Origin: Nitrososphaeraceae archaeon
GTDB lineage: Archaea > Thermoproteota > Nitrososphaeria > Nitrososphaerales > Nitrososphaeraceae
Reading direction: 5' to 3'
Assembly (NCBI GenBank): GCA_031316115.1
Contig: JALDRC010000001.1
Location: 1-64,000 of the forward strand
Length of the DNA: 64,000 nucleotides
Positions 9,360-19,585 of the stretch are shown piece by piece; the stretch's first letter is position 1, and each line of letters starts with the position of its first letter. Below the pieces are notes generated by a model. That model saw only the letters and a list, made by a program, of their open reading frames with translations. It was not told where the DNA came from and searched no databases. Both the position numbers and the translations under genes were made by a program.

Positions 9360-9650
9360 ATGTTAGAAGATGAGTTAAATAAAAAATTACTGGATAAAAT
9401 TATACAAAATGTTATTTCCTGCGTTCCAATTATAGAAAAAATGTGTAATGTTCAAGAGGAAGATATGAAAAAAAATCTAAGCCTTACCAGCAAAAGAGAT
9501 TTTATTGTAGGTGCAGTTTGGTGTACCATACTAGAGAAATTTCTCGTTTCCTCGTATCTTTTTACCGGAAAAACTATATCTTATGACCAAGGATTAGAAT
9601 TAAGTCAATACATTTTAGATAAAATATCTAAATCTTCTAGTATCAAATAA
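9360..9650 (+). CDS. hypothetical helical protein
   Basis: A 96-residue, mostly helical protein with two or three Cys (ISCVPIIEKMCNVQEED, VWCTILEK). No domain recognised. The start codon is ATG, and the gene is 119 bp downstream of the membrane protein on the same strand. Composition is like its neighbours, so it is probably real, but no function can be offered. Confidence 0.55.
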   Translation: MLEDELNKKLLDKIIQNVISCVPIIEKMCNVQEEDMKKNLSLTSKRDFIVGAVWCTILEKFLVSSYLFTGKTISYDQGLELSQYILDKISKSSSIK

Positions 9651-10063
9651 ACGTAGTTTTTCTTGTAATTACTCCAATAGTGACAAAGATGTGGCTTTTA
9701 GTTCTGGAGTTAGGAGGATATTGTATTGAAAATATTTTGCGATCATCTTATTTCTTTTAATAATCTAAAACTAAATATATATAACAAATATTTGATTAAT
9801 AACTTTAAATATTCAATCGATAGATGTTTTTGAATTGGCTAAACTAAATTAAATTGAAAAAAATCTAGTTTGATAACTGTTAACAATATAAAAAGTTGTG
9901 TCTAAAATATAATCATTAACAACTATATGAAATATTAGTATCATATTTTTTTCGAGCTGATTATTTAAAATTAAATGTATTCTTTGGCGCTAATTACAAC
10001 CTAATTATCCTTAAAATAATAAAAAAGAATAAATCTATTTTTTGTTAAATACTCAAAGATATA
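9651..10063. other. intergenic, no gene seen
   Basis: About 410 bp, AT-rich, with no open frame of note and no clear structure. The promoter of the 10064 gene probably lies near its right end. Confidence 0.5.
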
Positions 10064-10375
10064 ATGTCTGAAAATCTCGAAAAGAGTGTAAGAATTAAAC
10101 AATTTCAAGCTTCTGCATTTGGTCAGTTGATTGATCAGGTAAATGATTGGCTAAAGGATAATCAACAGAAAAATAATGAAACATTTGAATTTATAGATAT
10201 GAAATATCAATGTGAACCACCACTTGATGCTAATGGAAATCTGGAATATACCGCTATAGCAATCTACAAAGATTCACTTGAAAATTTGTCAAAAGAAGAA
10301 AATGAAGAAATAAGAACAAGCGAGGAAAATCAATTTATAAAAGAAAAAAAGGAAATAGAATATAAACAATCATAA
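10064..10375 (+). CDS. Cse60-like small protein
   Basis: A 103-residue protein. The arrangement RIKQFQASAFGQLIDQVNDW ... IDMKYQ ... AIAIYKDS matches the pattern of the Cse60-type family (beta strand, amphipathic helix, two further strands). A charged Glu/Lys tail follows (residues 80-103). The family is known from sporulating bacteria but the fold is widespread; a role in this archaeon is unknown. Standalone gene with ATG start. Confidence 0.55.
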   Translation: MSENLEKSVRIKQFQASAFGQLIDQVNDWLKDNQQKNNETFEFIDMKYQCEPPLDANGNLEYTAIAIYKDSLENLSKEENEEIRTSEENQFIKEKKEIEYKQS

Positions 10376-11048
10376 GATATCGGTTATCCTTTCAATTTAG
10401 GACAGTTTTATAAATTATATCAATTTCAAAAAGCATTATCCTAGTTGTTTACTACTTGGAATTGAAAAGAAAAGTGAGTGTAGCATTTTCGAAAGTTTTG
10501 CCACCTTGAGACTTTGAACTGGTGAATGAAAATGAAATTTTCAAATTTTTTAAAAAAATATTTTGAGAATAAAATGGAAAAATATCACATTTCATTTAAA
10601 AGTTATAGGAATAAACTAGAGTTGATTAATTGACAACTCGATTTCTTTTCTTGATCATCTATGTTGTAGTTAAAAAATAAAGAATTTTTAAAAAAAACTT
10701 GTAAAAGAGATCATACAACTAAAGATAGAACTAATTAGGTAATAGGAAAATTGATTTGTTTTAGATTTTATATATATCTACACTTGTTAGATGCTTTATG
10801 GCTTTGATATTATTGACTTATTTTACCAGACTAATCACCTGGCAACAGCATTGGATATGAACGATCAAATCATTAGATTTGAGAAATTGAATTTGAATTT
10901 TCTAGTATTTACAATCTATCGGAGATAATTGTATTGTCATTCCTTTAACATAATACTATAAAAACCACACATACAAATAAAGAAGATAAAATATCTAGAT
11001 CGGCATAGACAAGAAATTTTATTAAATTGAAAATTTATAACGATTGTA
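10376..11048. other. intergenic, no gene seen
   Basis: About 670 bp without a supportable gene. A leftward open frame at 10937-11134 overlaps the start of the ligase gene and has no features of a real protein. The ligase promoter must lie in the right part. Confidence 0.5.
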
Positions 11049-12353
11049 TTGTCTACCAATATTATTAACAATAAACATGATGATAATTTCTTAAAACAAA
11101 TTACAGTATTAAAAGAGCGTATAAGAGACGACAAAACTCGTTTTGATCCGTTGTTTCAAGTGGGAACAGAAATAGAAGCGTGTTTACTTGATTCCAATGC
11201 TCAACCAGTTCATGCCAAGAGTTTGATTAACGAATTGTCCGAGTTTCCTTTTTTTAAAAAAACCGGATGTATGATTGATTACGAATATGGAACATGTCAA
11301 TTTGAATTTAAAACACCTCCTCTTTCCTTTTCGGATTTATCAAATTTAGAATCACTTTATGAGGAATTTATCTTAGACAATTTGACTAAATCTGTAAAGA
11401 GAGTCTATCCAAATAAAGAAGTTATTCCAGTTTTTCTTGGGGCTAATCCCTCTCCTTCAGTGCTTGATGATAAAATAGTTAATGATTTTGCTAGATATCG
11501 CGAACTTTTTGATTGGCAAAATAAATTCCAAGATATAGAACTAGAAGGTAACTATTTTCGTCCTCCACACATACCTGCTGCAATTCAAGGATTCCATTTT
11601 CACTTACAAGGAAGAAATCCTAATCATGTTAGTAAGATGTTTAACCACATATTAAATTTAATTCCATCTGTCATAGTTCTCGGAGCAAGCAGTAAACTTT
11701 TTGCTGGAAAAATCTATTCTTATCATGAACCTAGGATATATCTATATGATCATTCCGAACAGCAAAATTCTGGATTTCCATCGATACCAAGATACCTAGA
11801 CAGTTTAGAAGATTATATCAATTACATAATCTCAAAAAAAGGAATATTGGCGAAAGACTACTTTGACCTTGAAAAGGATAGACATGATGATGTTAGAATT
11901 AGATTAAATTCCAAATTTTATAGAGTTGAAACAAGAATTGCCTCGGTTCAAGCATCTCCAAAAGCCCTTATGGCAATGATAGAATTTTTTGTAGGTTATA
12001 TATATTACGCCATAATGGCAGAGGAACAAGGTAACCAACTTCTTCGCCCACTTCAAGCCTTAAGAGAAGAACGAACCATGGCTGTTATTTCAGGATATGA
12101 AGCAAAATCTCATTATAATATAACAGATACGATAGAGTTACAACTTGATTATGCAAAAAAGGGATTGAATGAATTGAACTTAAAACCGGATTTTCTCGAT
12201 ATTTTAGATAGGCGGTTAAAAAACAAAGTTTCTCCAAGTGAATTTGTAGCTAATAAATGGTACGAAACATTTGATGGTTCAATAGAAAAAACAATCTATA
12301 AAATAATCACAGAGATCTGGGAAAGAACTAAAAATAATAATCCGATTTATTAA
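11049..12353 (+). CDS. GCS2-family glutamate-cysteine ligase-like enzyme
   Basis: A 434-residue protein of the carboxylate-amine ligase GCS2 (YbdK/GshA-2) type. The N-terminal core motif VGTEIEACLLD, the DYEYGTCQFEFKTPP strand, and a late FYRVETRIAS segment with active-site-like Arg/Glu residues support this. Such enzymes join glutamate to an amine through gamma-glutamyl phosphate with ATP. The TTG at 11049 is chosen because no ATG lies before the conserved start. An M20 peptidase follows 90 bp downstream on the same strand, so the two may act in gamma-glutamyl compound metabolism. The amine substrate cannot be read from sequence. Confidence 0.85.
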   Translation: MSTNIINNKHDDNFLKQITVLKERIRDDKTRFDPLFQVGTEIEACLLDSNAQPVHAKSLINELSEFPFFKKTGCMIDYEYGTCQFEFKTPPLSFSDLSNLESLYEEFILDNLTKSVKRVYPNKEVIPVFLGANPSPSVLDDKIVNDFARYRELFDWQNKFQDIELEGNYFRPPHIPAAIQGFHFHLQGRNPNHVSKMFNHILNLIPSVIVLGASSKLFAGKIYSYHEPRIYLYDHSEQQNSGFPSIPRYLDSLEDYINYIISKKGILAKDYFDLEKDRHDDVRIRLNSKFYRVETRIASVQASPKALMAMIEFFVGYIYYAIMAEEQGNQLLRPLQALREERTMAVISGYEAKSHYNITDTIELQLDYAKKGLNELNLKPDFLDILDRRLKNKVSPSEFVANKWYETFDGSIEKTIYKIITEIWERTKNNNPIY

Positions 12354-12443
12354 AGTCAAGAAAAAAGCAAAATCTAAAAAATTTAAGAGATAAACAATAA
12401 TATTAAAATATATATAAAAAACTATATTTTGAGATGTGGTTAG

Positions 12444-13919
12444 TTGAATAGAAAATCGCATAATGACTTTAAAATCAATCAGGTGGATTTGATCACTGAT
12501 TTACAAACTTTGATTCGTCAACCAAGTGTTTCTGCAAAAAATATTGGTATGACAGAATGTGCAATTAAATTACAAAACATAATGACAAAGGCAGGGATAG
12601 CAACTAAACTTATATATCCTGACCAGAATTCAAATGAATTTATTAATATAAAATCTGAATCAAAATTGGGTTATTCTCCTGATTTAAAAAATGATGCTAT
12701 CCCGCCTATAGTATATGGTGAAATTCGTTCTAAGAAAAATCCAGATGGAAAGACAATTCTTTTTTACAACCATTATGATGTCCAGCCTGAGGACCCGGTA
12801 GATCTTTGGGAAAATAAGGATCCTTTTAGCGGAAAGATACATGGCAATTTTATTTATGGTCGTGGATCTTCTGATGACAAAGGTGAAATTATGACAAGAA
12901 TTAAAGCTGTAGAGTATTTGCTGAAAAAATATGGAGACATTCCTTGTAATGTTAAATTTTTGATAGAAGGGGAAGAAGAAATAGGTAGTCCACATATAAA
13001 GGCTTTTTTAAATCAATATAAAGAATTACTACATTGTGATGGAGTAATATGGGAATTTGGTTATTTTGATGAAAAAGATAGACCTCTTATTATTTTGGGC
13101 GTAAAAGGGATATTGTATGTAGAAATAGTTACAAAAGGAGGGCCAAGCCGTGATGTACATTCGAGTCTTGCTTCTTTGATAGAAAACCCGGCTTGGATAA
13201 TGGTTAACGTTTTAAAAAATATAAGGTCAGATAGTGGAAGAATATTAATCCCAGACTGGTACAGGGAAATGAGACCGTTTTCTAATTACGAAATAACTAT
13301 TTTACAAGAACAACCATTTGATGAAGAATTCTTTAAAAAAGAGTATGGAATTGATAAATTTTTAAATAATCTAAATGGTTTTGAAGCAAAAAAGTATTAC
13401 GAAGGGATGCCTACATGTAATATAAGTGGATTATATTCGGGTTTTTCTGGTAAAGGTTCAAAAACTGTTTTACCTAATAAAGCTGTTGCAAAAATAGATT
13501 TTCGTCTTGTTCCTGATATGGATCCTGATTTACAATTTAAACGACTTTGTGATCACTTGGAACAATGTGGATTTACTCAAGATATGTTAGAAATAAAGCT
13601 AGTGCACAAAACACCTCCTGCAAGAAATTCATCTATAAACAACCAATTTATTTCAGTAGTAGAGGAAACAGCAAAAAATATTTTTGATACTGCAATTAAA
13701 TGTATTTCTTCTGCGGCTACTGGACCTATGTATTATTTTATGAATATTTTAGATGCTCCATGTGTATGTATTGGAAGTTCGTACAAATATGGAAAAGCAC
13801 ATGCCCCAAATGAATATGCAAGATTAGATCTGCTTTTGAAAACTACAGAATATATAAGTGCGATAATAGAAAATTTTGGAAAAATTAATAGAAAAAAACT
13901 AAATCAAAGCAAAATATAA
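12444..13919 (+). CDS. M20-family metallopeptidase (dipeptidase-like)
   Basis: A 491-residue zinc peptidase of the M20 family, closest in layout to cytosolic dipeptidases (CNDP type). Visible metal and catalytic motifs are HYDVQP (first His), GRGSSDDKG (bridging Asp), EGEEEIGS (catalytic base and Glu ligand), and late HAPNEYARL (last His). A dimerisation insert with PSRDVHSS lies in the middle. The start is TTG at 12444, preceded closely by gatgtggt. Likely cytoplasmic, hydrolysing short peptides or gamma-glutamyl/N-acyl amino acids. Probably cotranscribed with the ligase. Confidence 0.88.
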   Translation: MNRKSHNDFKINQVDLITDLQTLIRQPSVSAKNIGMTECAIKLQNIMTKAGIATKLIYPDQNSNEFINIKSESKLGYSPDLKNDAIPPIVYGEIRSKKNPDGKTILFYNHYDVQPEDPVDLWENKDPFSGKIHGNFIYGRGSSDDKGEIMTRIKAVEYLLKKYGDIPCNVKFLIEGEEEIGSPHIKAFLNQYKELLHCDGVIWEFGYFDEKDRPLIILGVKGILYVEIVTKGGPSRDVHSSLASLIENPAWIMVNVLKNIRSDSGRILIPDWYREMRPFSNYEITILQEQPFDEEFFKKEYGIDKFLNNLNGFEAKKYYEGMPTCNISGLYSGFSGKGSKTVLPNKAVAKIDFRLVPDMDPDLQFKRLCDHLEQCGFTQDMLEIKLVHKTPPARNSSINNQFISVVEETAKNIFDTAIKCISSAATGPMYYFMNILDAPCVCIGSSYKYGKAHAPNEYARLDLLLKTTEYISAIIENFGKINRKKLNQSKI

Positions 13920-13975
13920 TCAATTAAACCGTGTGTATTAATCGTAAACGGTTAATTAATTAATTAATTAATTGA
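13920..13975. repeat. small hairpin and TTAA microrepeat
   Basis: After the peptidase stop there is an inverted pair aaccgt/acggtt (about 13926-13952), directly followed by a run of about six ttaa/attaa units to about 13974. It could act as a terminator or be simple slippage sequence. Confidence 0.4.
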
Positions 13976-14093
13976 GACTGGGTCATAATTCAGTTAGCAA
14001 ATATTGGAATGTAAGCAGTATTGTATTATCAATTTTTATGTTGCTAACATGTATTTGATTGCCATTGGATTATCTCTGTAGTTAGTTTTACAG

Positions 14094-14279
14094 TTATAGT
14101 ATAAGTAACTGGTATAGCAGGACCGATAGCAGTACTATAGCACAAACTTTACCGTATCCTCTAACATGTACTGGATCTATCCTGAATGCAGATTTGATAT
14201 GCTCAATCAAAGGTTCTATAGATGTACTTATCAATGAATAGATTGCCTGTCCAACACTTGATCCATAAGATTCTATCAA
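14094..14279 (-). pseudogene. transposase C-terminal fragment (IS4/IS5-like)
   Basis: A 61-residue fragment (IEPLIEHIKSAFRIDPVHVRG followed by a hydrophobic end) matching the C-terminal end typical of IS4/IS5-type transposases, with the catalytic Glu-containing helix reduced to SIEPLIEHIK. There is no upstream transposase sequence and no inverted repeats, so only a remnant remains. The family is judged from motif alone. Confidence 0.5.
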
Positions 14280-14428
14280 TTTCTCGCTTATATACTTAAG
14301 TGGAATAACAAAAATAAAACCATAAATAGCGTTTTAATTTAATCCTAACTATTTCTCTTAACATTTTGCTTGCTTTATTAGCACTGAATATTAGTCAAAA
14401 ATAAGCAATGATAATATTTATAGCTCAT

Positions 14429-14950
14429 TTAACCATGCCAAGCTCCTCGTTTATCAATTTTTATGTCTACCGATCCATCATATTTTGGTTTTACTGCCAA
14501 TTGGGCTGGTGTATAGATAAGATGTTCTTTAGTAAATGATGATAATTCAAAATCGTTAGTCATAAATAAGGCATAGAAAGGGCAAGCATCTACACATAAT
14601 CCACAAAAAACACATTTCCCATAATCAATTTGTGGCATAATACTTTTTTTGTTTTGCTTCCATTTTTCATTGACTTTAACCATTGCTATAGCCTCTGCAA
14701 TCCCTTCACAGGTAATTGCACATAATTGACATCCAGTACATTTTTCATGAAAAAGGATATGTCTACCACGAGCACCTGCTATCCCCACCCCCCTTTTAGG
14801 ATCGAATTGATATCCATCTCCTACGAACTTTAATTTTTGTTCGGGAAATCGTAAGGTAAATCGCTTAAGTAGGAGATGTTTTGAGCCAGATTCTATTGCT
14901 TTTATAAAACCAGTGGCTGTGGTTGTTTTTTTAATGATTGATGAAGACAT
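14429..14950 (-). CDS. nuoI: NADH-quinone oxidoreductase subunit I (2x[4Fe-4S]), solitary
   Basis: A 173-residue ferredoxin-type subunit of complex I. There are two cluster motifs: CTGCQLCAITC (residues about 72-82, with Glu instead of the usual Pro after the last Cys) and CVFCGLCVDACP. The N-terminal KRFTLRFPEQKLKF and the GRHILFHEKCTGC approach are typical of NuoI. It would bridge electrons towards the quinone site on the cytoplasmic face of the membrane. It is odd that no other nuo gene is present here and that the gene is flanked by transposase remnants; it may be a displaced or second copy. Confidence 0.88.
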   Translation of the reverse strand: MSSSIIKKTTTATGFIKAIESGSKHLLLKRFTLRFPEQKLKFVGDGYQFDPKRGVGIAGARGRHILFHEKCTGCQLCAITCEGIAEAIAMVKVNEKWKQNKKSIMPQIDYGKCVFCGLCVDACPFYALFMTNDFELSSFTKEHLIYTPAQLAVKPKYDGSVDIKIDKRGAWHG

Positions 14951-15147
14951 TATAAATATAAATTCCCCGTAATCTTCATTTTATTGATTTTTATTAAATT
15001 CAAATTTAAAATCACAATTTTATTCCTATTTATACAATACCCAAATTATTATTATACCTTTTCTATCTATGATGTGATTTCTTCTTTTATCCTAAGTATA
15101 TAATTCTCAATATAGTATAATTATAAAACAACAAACATCTATGTATA

Positions 15148-16910
15148 CTAGCTAACATAATTTCGCTAATCAATTGTTCTCATAAAATACCTTACTATAG
15201 CCAGAATAAATCTTGTATTCCTGTATGAACAACAAATATTGTATTTTAGAGCATCACATGTACTATGATAAGTAGAAAGTATATGATACTTACCTTGTCT
15301 CCAACATTCCTCTACTGGATTAAACTCAGGACAACCAACAGGAAAATATTCTAATCTAATAGTATCCTTGTGTTGTGCAAGATATTGTTTTGTTCTCTTT
15401 GAATGGGGAGTTGCTCTATCAACAAATATCATAATGTTCAAAAAAGTATTTTATAGAGTTGTTTTAGATAACCTACAAACATCTTGCTATTAAATTCATA
15501 GTATTGTTTGAATAACTGTCTGCATTCAAGAGATAAACATCCAAAGACAATAGTCTTTTTACAACGTCTAGTAGTAACTGTAACTATTGGTCTTTTTTCT
15601 GCAGAAATCGACTTCTTTCACATTAAGATATAATCTTACAAATATTTATTTATCTTGTATTATCAGATTCCAATACTTCCTTCTGTTTTTGAGAATATGG
15701 TTTGCTCTTTTTTGAATTGGTACCTTGGATTTGAATCCCCAATTCTGTAATAATCTGTATATATATATATCTAATTCATGGCTCTGTTAAGATAAGATAA
15801 TATTCACCTCCTTTAACCAAAAATTATTGTTATTATTTGTTATTACATCGTTATACATAGAAGTAAAGAATTGTATCCAGTTATGAACATGAAATAGATT
15901 ACATTCAATTTGCTTACAAGGATAGTAATCATCAAATGATTCAATTCTATCTTTAAAATACTGGTTTGCTCTTTCCATCAAACTTTTTCTATTGAAGAAT
16001 GTAGATAGTGTTTTAATTCAATTACATGACACGCTTCCTCGTACTATACCGCCATCTGTATAGACAGTATGTTTTCCATATTTTGTAACTAATGATCTAA
16101 TGAATTTTTCTGCAACAAGCATGTTTCTCTCTTCAGAAATATAGATTCCAAGCACCGAAGAGTTAATTGGTTCTATACATATCCATAACCAATAATGTTG
16201 GTTACCAATCTGAATAATTGTTTCATCTATAATAAAAGCAGTTACTCTTTTTCTTTTGTAGATCTGACAGGAACCAAACCTTTGTATCCAATTCCAAACA
16301 GAAACATGACTCCTTTTATCATCTCTAAATACTACTAATGCTTTAGATGTACTGCGTAGGCTCAAACCAAGAAAGTACAGATAAAGAGAATACATTACAA
16401 TAAAAGAAGCTGTTCTATTTCTTTCAAATTTGATTTGATTCATACGATAAATATAAAGTTCTTAGCTATAGCTGTTTCTGCTTAAGTTAACAGAACCTAA
16501 TTCATGATATCTTCTTCCTGTCTTTGTGTAGATAACATCCATAACCTGGCTGAAATCCCATCCTGTTTTGCTTTCTGCTAATTTCAGTCTTGTTTTTAGC
16601 ATTACATCGTTTGGTACATCTGGAGGTCTTCCTGTTCTTTGTCGGTTGGTCTCGCAACTCATCTAATCCATTTTCATTGTATCTTTTGTGCCATTTGTAA
16701 GCCCATGCTCTAGATCTAGGTAATTCTTTTCCTACATCTTCTATCTGTTGTTTATCATGTGTTATACGTCTTATAGATTGTATTGTTTCTTTGATGTCTT
16801 CCTTAGATTCCTTGTTTGTATAAATTCTCTAGTTTACTAATACTATGCAATTATAGTGATGTGTATGAAACTGTTAGCTAAAAATCTATTTACCAACTTT
16901 AGTTAGTCAG
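15148..16910 (-). mobile_element. IS630-type element, decayed, split by an IS6-type insertion
   Basis: The right part (15148-15779) encodes the catalytic half (FVDRATPHSKRTKQYLAQHK, NPVEECWRQG), and the left part (16498-16910) encodes the HTH half (RTGRPPDVPNDVMLKTRL). Removing 15780-16497 plus one copy of the 8-bp target repeat restores the frame through GRRYHEL...LLQNWGFKS, which matches the copy at 53853-54919. The ends are ctagctaac (15148) and gttagtcag (to 16910). Other frameshifts are present, so it is inactive. Confidence 0.85.
15780..16497 (-). mobile_element. IS6-family element with 8-bp target duplication
   Basis: Terminal inverted repeats ggctctgttaa (15780-15790) and ttaacagaacc (16487-16497). 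It is flanked by the perfect 8-bp repeat taattcat (15772-15779 and 16498-16505), the length expected for IS6. The transposase reads [19 protein letters not shown] and VYTDGG, then is broken between 15981 and 16018 by a small lesion, so the element is probably inactive. It is inserted into the IS630 element around it. Confidence 0.9.
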
Positions 16911-17065
16911 GTTATTATACAAGTACAAAATCTAGATTTTGTTTTTAACAGTCCAATCTAATTTGTCTTTATAACTATAATCAAATGAGTCTAATAATTA
17001 TAATAACAGGGCCTTTCCATTAATATATAAAAAAAATTTAAGTATTATGTTTGTAAAATAATAGT

Positions 17066-17236
17066 ATGAGAGATGAGTTAAAAAAAAATAATAAAACAGG
17101 TTTTTATGATGATGATACATTATCTAAAATGAGAAATTATTATAATATAGAAGATCATACAGACCTCCTGAAATTTATAAAAAATAATGGGTTACATAAC
17201 AATGACGATTTAGATACTGACCATAGGGATAAATAA
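17066..17236 (+). CDS. small hydrophilic protein
   Basis: An ATG-started frame of 56 residues (MRDELKKNNKTGFYDDD ... LKFIKNNGLH ... TDHRDK). It is Asn/Asp/Lys rich with no Cys and no membrane segment. The charge pattern and its own ATG make a real gene possible, but composition is also close to what AT-rich DNA gives by chance. Confidence 0.35.
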   Translation: MRDELKKNNKTGFYDDDTLSKMRNYYNIEDHTDLLKFIKNNGLHNNDDLDTDHRDK

Positions 17237-17261
17237 ATAAAAAAAGAATAGAAGTAGATAG

Positions 17262-17597
17262 TTAATTCTGTCTTTCTCTATGTCTGTTTTGAATAACACA
17301 TATGGCAAAACCTGTATGAGCACAATCATCTGTCTTGCATAAAGTACAAACCGGAAAACCATTACTGATAATCACTTCAATGTCTGTATTTTGTAAATTG
17401 TCGTGAATAATTAATCTGTCATTGTCTTTATTATATTCTAATTGCTTTAATTCAAGTTGCACAGGTATATCTGTCTCATGATTACCTTCTTCCACTGAAA
17501 GCCAATGACTATAGCATTCTACTCCTTCCTCTAATACGTTATTGCGTATCTCCGGTTTGTTTTGATTTATCGGATCCTGTTGCCTATCTACTGACAT
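17262..17597 (-). CDS. small Cys/His protein, putative zinc-binding
   Basis: A 111-residue cytoplasmic protein. The C-terminal region has VCTLCKTDDCAHTGFAIC, a compact set of four Cys and one His that could hold one metal. The N-terminal part is acidic. It ends close to the convergent small frame at 17066-17236. The compact C-x2-C-x4-C-x-H pattern is what makes me call it real; function unknown. Confidence 0.65.
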   Translation of the reverse strand: MSVDRQQDPINQNKPEIRNNVLEEGVECYSHWLSVEEGNHETDIPVQLELKQLEYNKDNDRLIIHDNLQNTDIEVIISNGFPVCTLCKTDDCAHTGFAICVIQNRHRERQN

Positions 17598-18155
17598 TCG
17601 ATATGGATTCCTCTCTTCCTTTTTATCAAAAAGAAATCATTTTGGTACAAGTATTGTAAATCAATATTCAAATAAGATATATTTTAAAATATCTCTTAAA
17701 ATTTATAAACGAATGAACGAATTAATTAAATATAATATTTTTAGCGAAATATTTAAATTCTTAAAATCTATTCTATTAGGACCCATGTCGAAGCTAGTAT
17801 ATAAACATGCTATTGTTAATTATTAAATAAACGACAATCAATATAGATCTTGTCAACATAAATCTATCTTACTCCTTACTTAAAAAAAGGCATTAATACC
17901 TGATAAAATAGTGCTTATTAATAGAGTTTTTTACTCATACAAATCTATTTCAAAAAATTATTCGGTAAATAATCTCTGATATGACATGTGCATAAATGAG
18001 TTCTCTTCAAAAAATGAGTTAATCAAAAACTAAAATTTGTTAAAGGTTAAAAAAATTAAGTGGATATAGATATATTGATGTGATTTGTAAAGCTCTCCTT
18101 GTCTTCATGATATTTTTCCGAGATGAATTACTGCCAGAAATTTAATATTGTCATT
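17598..18155. other. intergenic, no gene seen
   Basis: About 560 bp of AT-rich DNA upstream of the minus-strand 17262 gene and downstream of the RTX gene. No ORF or repeat of note. Confidence 0.5.
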
Positions 18156-18917
18156 CTAAAAATTTTCACAATCTGACTCCTTAGTATCCATATCACTAAA
18201 ATCTACTATTTTATCATCTCCTCTCCCACATGTAAAATGATCCATACCAGGACCTCCTGTCAGTATATCGTTCCCTTCATCTCCGTAAAGATTGTCATCA
18301 CCATTATCTCCATTAATTACATCATCACCATCACCGCCATAAATCTCATCTTTACCCTCACCGCCGTAAAATTCATCATTGCCAGAGAAGCCAAACATCT
18401 CGTCATCACCAGAGTCGCCATGGAGGACGTCATCACCAGAGTCGCCATGGAGGACGTCATCACCAGAATCGCCATGCAGTGTATCAATATCTCCTCCTCC
18501 ATAAAGAATATCGGCTCCTTCACCTCCATGAAGTGCATCTTTACCTTCACCTCCATAAAGCTCATCATCACCATCACCTCCGTAAAGCTCATCATCGCCA
18601 TTACCGCCAAATAGTCCATCCGTTCCTATCTCCCCATACAGCTGATCATTACCATCACCGCCAAAAATTCCATCGTTACCAGGTCCTCCATAAATTACAT
18701 CATTGCCTAAACCACCTTCCAAATTGTCATTTCCTCGAAATCCACGTAAAGTATCTGCTAAATCAGAACCAACTAAGTAATCATCTCCATTTGTTCCGTT
18801 AATCATAGAGCCCCAGACATTAATTCCTACAAAACTAAAACTAAAAATAGTGATCAATATAAGGGAACACCCCAATAACAATGACCAGTAATCAATACCA
18901 TTCCTATAACGTAGCAT
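18156..18917 (-). CDS. RTX-type calcium-binding repeat protein, membrane-anchored or secreted
   Basis: A 253-residue protein. Residues about 12-36 form a hydrophobic signal or anchor (SLLLGCSLILITIFSFSFVG). The remainder is about 18 RTX nonapeptides of the GGxGxDxhx type (GGLGNDVIYGGPGNDGIFGG), the beta-roll repeat that binds calcium. It ends with a capping segment (DMDTKESDCENF). Three units are perfect 27-bp DNA repeats. There is no protease or haemolysin domain, so it is a bare beta-roll. The role is probably cell surface, and the family is known mostly from bacteria. Confidence 0.9.
   Translation of the reverse strand: MLRYRNGIDYWSLLLGCSLILITIFSFSFVGINVWGSMINGTNGDDYLVGSDLADTLRGFRGNDNLEGGLGNDVIYGGPGNDGIFGGDGNDQLYGEIGTDGLFGGNGDDELYGGDGDDELYGGEGKDALHGGEGADILYGGGDIDTLHGDSGDDVLHGDSGDDVLHGDSGDDEMFGFSGNDEFYGGEGKDEIYGGDGDDVINGDNGDDNLYGDEGNDILTGGPGMDHFTCGRGDDKIVDFSDMDTKESDCENF
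18405..18476 (-). repeat. 27-bp tandem repeats in the RTX gene
   Basis: Near-identical 27-bp units (core gtcgccatggaggacgtca) encoding three HGDSGDDVL-type nonapeptides. The DNA identity exceeds that of the neighbouring units, which suggests recent expansion. Confidence 0.8.
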
Positions 18918-19585
18918 GTTTTATAATACTAAAATCAGGTTAATAAAAGAATTTTCCATCAGATAAAGAAAATACTAATTATCATCATTATATGGATTAA
19001 CTTAGAATGGCGAAATGGGATGTTAAGGTCAATCTGTATTCCTAAAGTATTTATGAAAATCATAATATTAATACATTTGAATTGGAGAAAATGCTATGGA
19101 TTGCTTATTAACAATATGAAAAACATATAGGATAATTTTGAAGATATGTAATTTTAAAAATAGAAGCATAAAGAGGATTTGTGAATAAATTACATTATCG
19201 ACCGGATTTTCATGGATATTTTTATTTTAATGCAAACGTTTGCTTTATTTCTAACTCAAAATATTAGAATATATGAGAAAATTTTAACAACTCTTCAAAA
19301 CTTGTATCTAAAATTCGTTAAAAGACTGGATTCTATTTAATTTCGATAATCCTCAATATAGTAGAGATGGGTATGATTTCTAAGTAAAAACAGATGCCTG
19401 TTATTAATAATCTCAAAAAAGTATTGATGTTAATTGTATTAATTAACTGGAAAACTTTGTTCTCTATTGAAGATCACTTTGAGTACTTTGGTTCTATTTG
19501 AGTCGGTTTGAATTTTGTTAGTCACACTTCGTATTTGATTTATCGATTTGATAAAAATTTATATCTAAATGACTTTCTATAAAAA
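18918..19585. other. intergenic, no gene seen
   Basis: About 670 bp between the divergent RTX gene and the 19586 gene. No ORF, repeat or RNA-like element noticed. Confidence 0.5.

Noticed and set aside
16906-16914. TA target repeat at the right end of the nested IS630
   Set aside because: The left flank has TA but the right flank reads gtta, so the duplication is not exact there.
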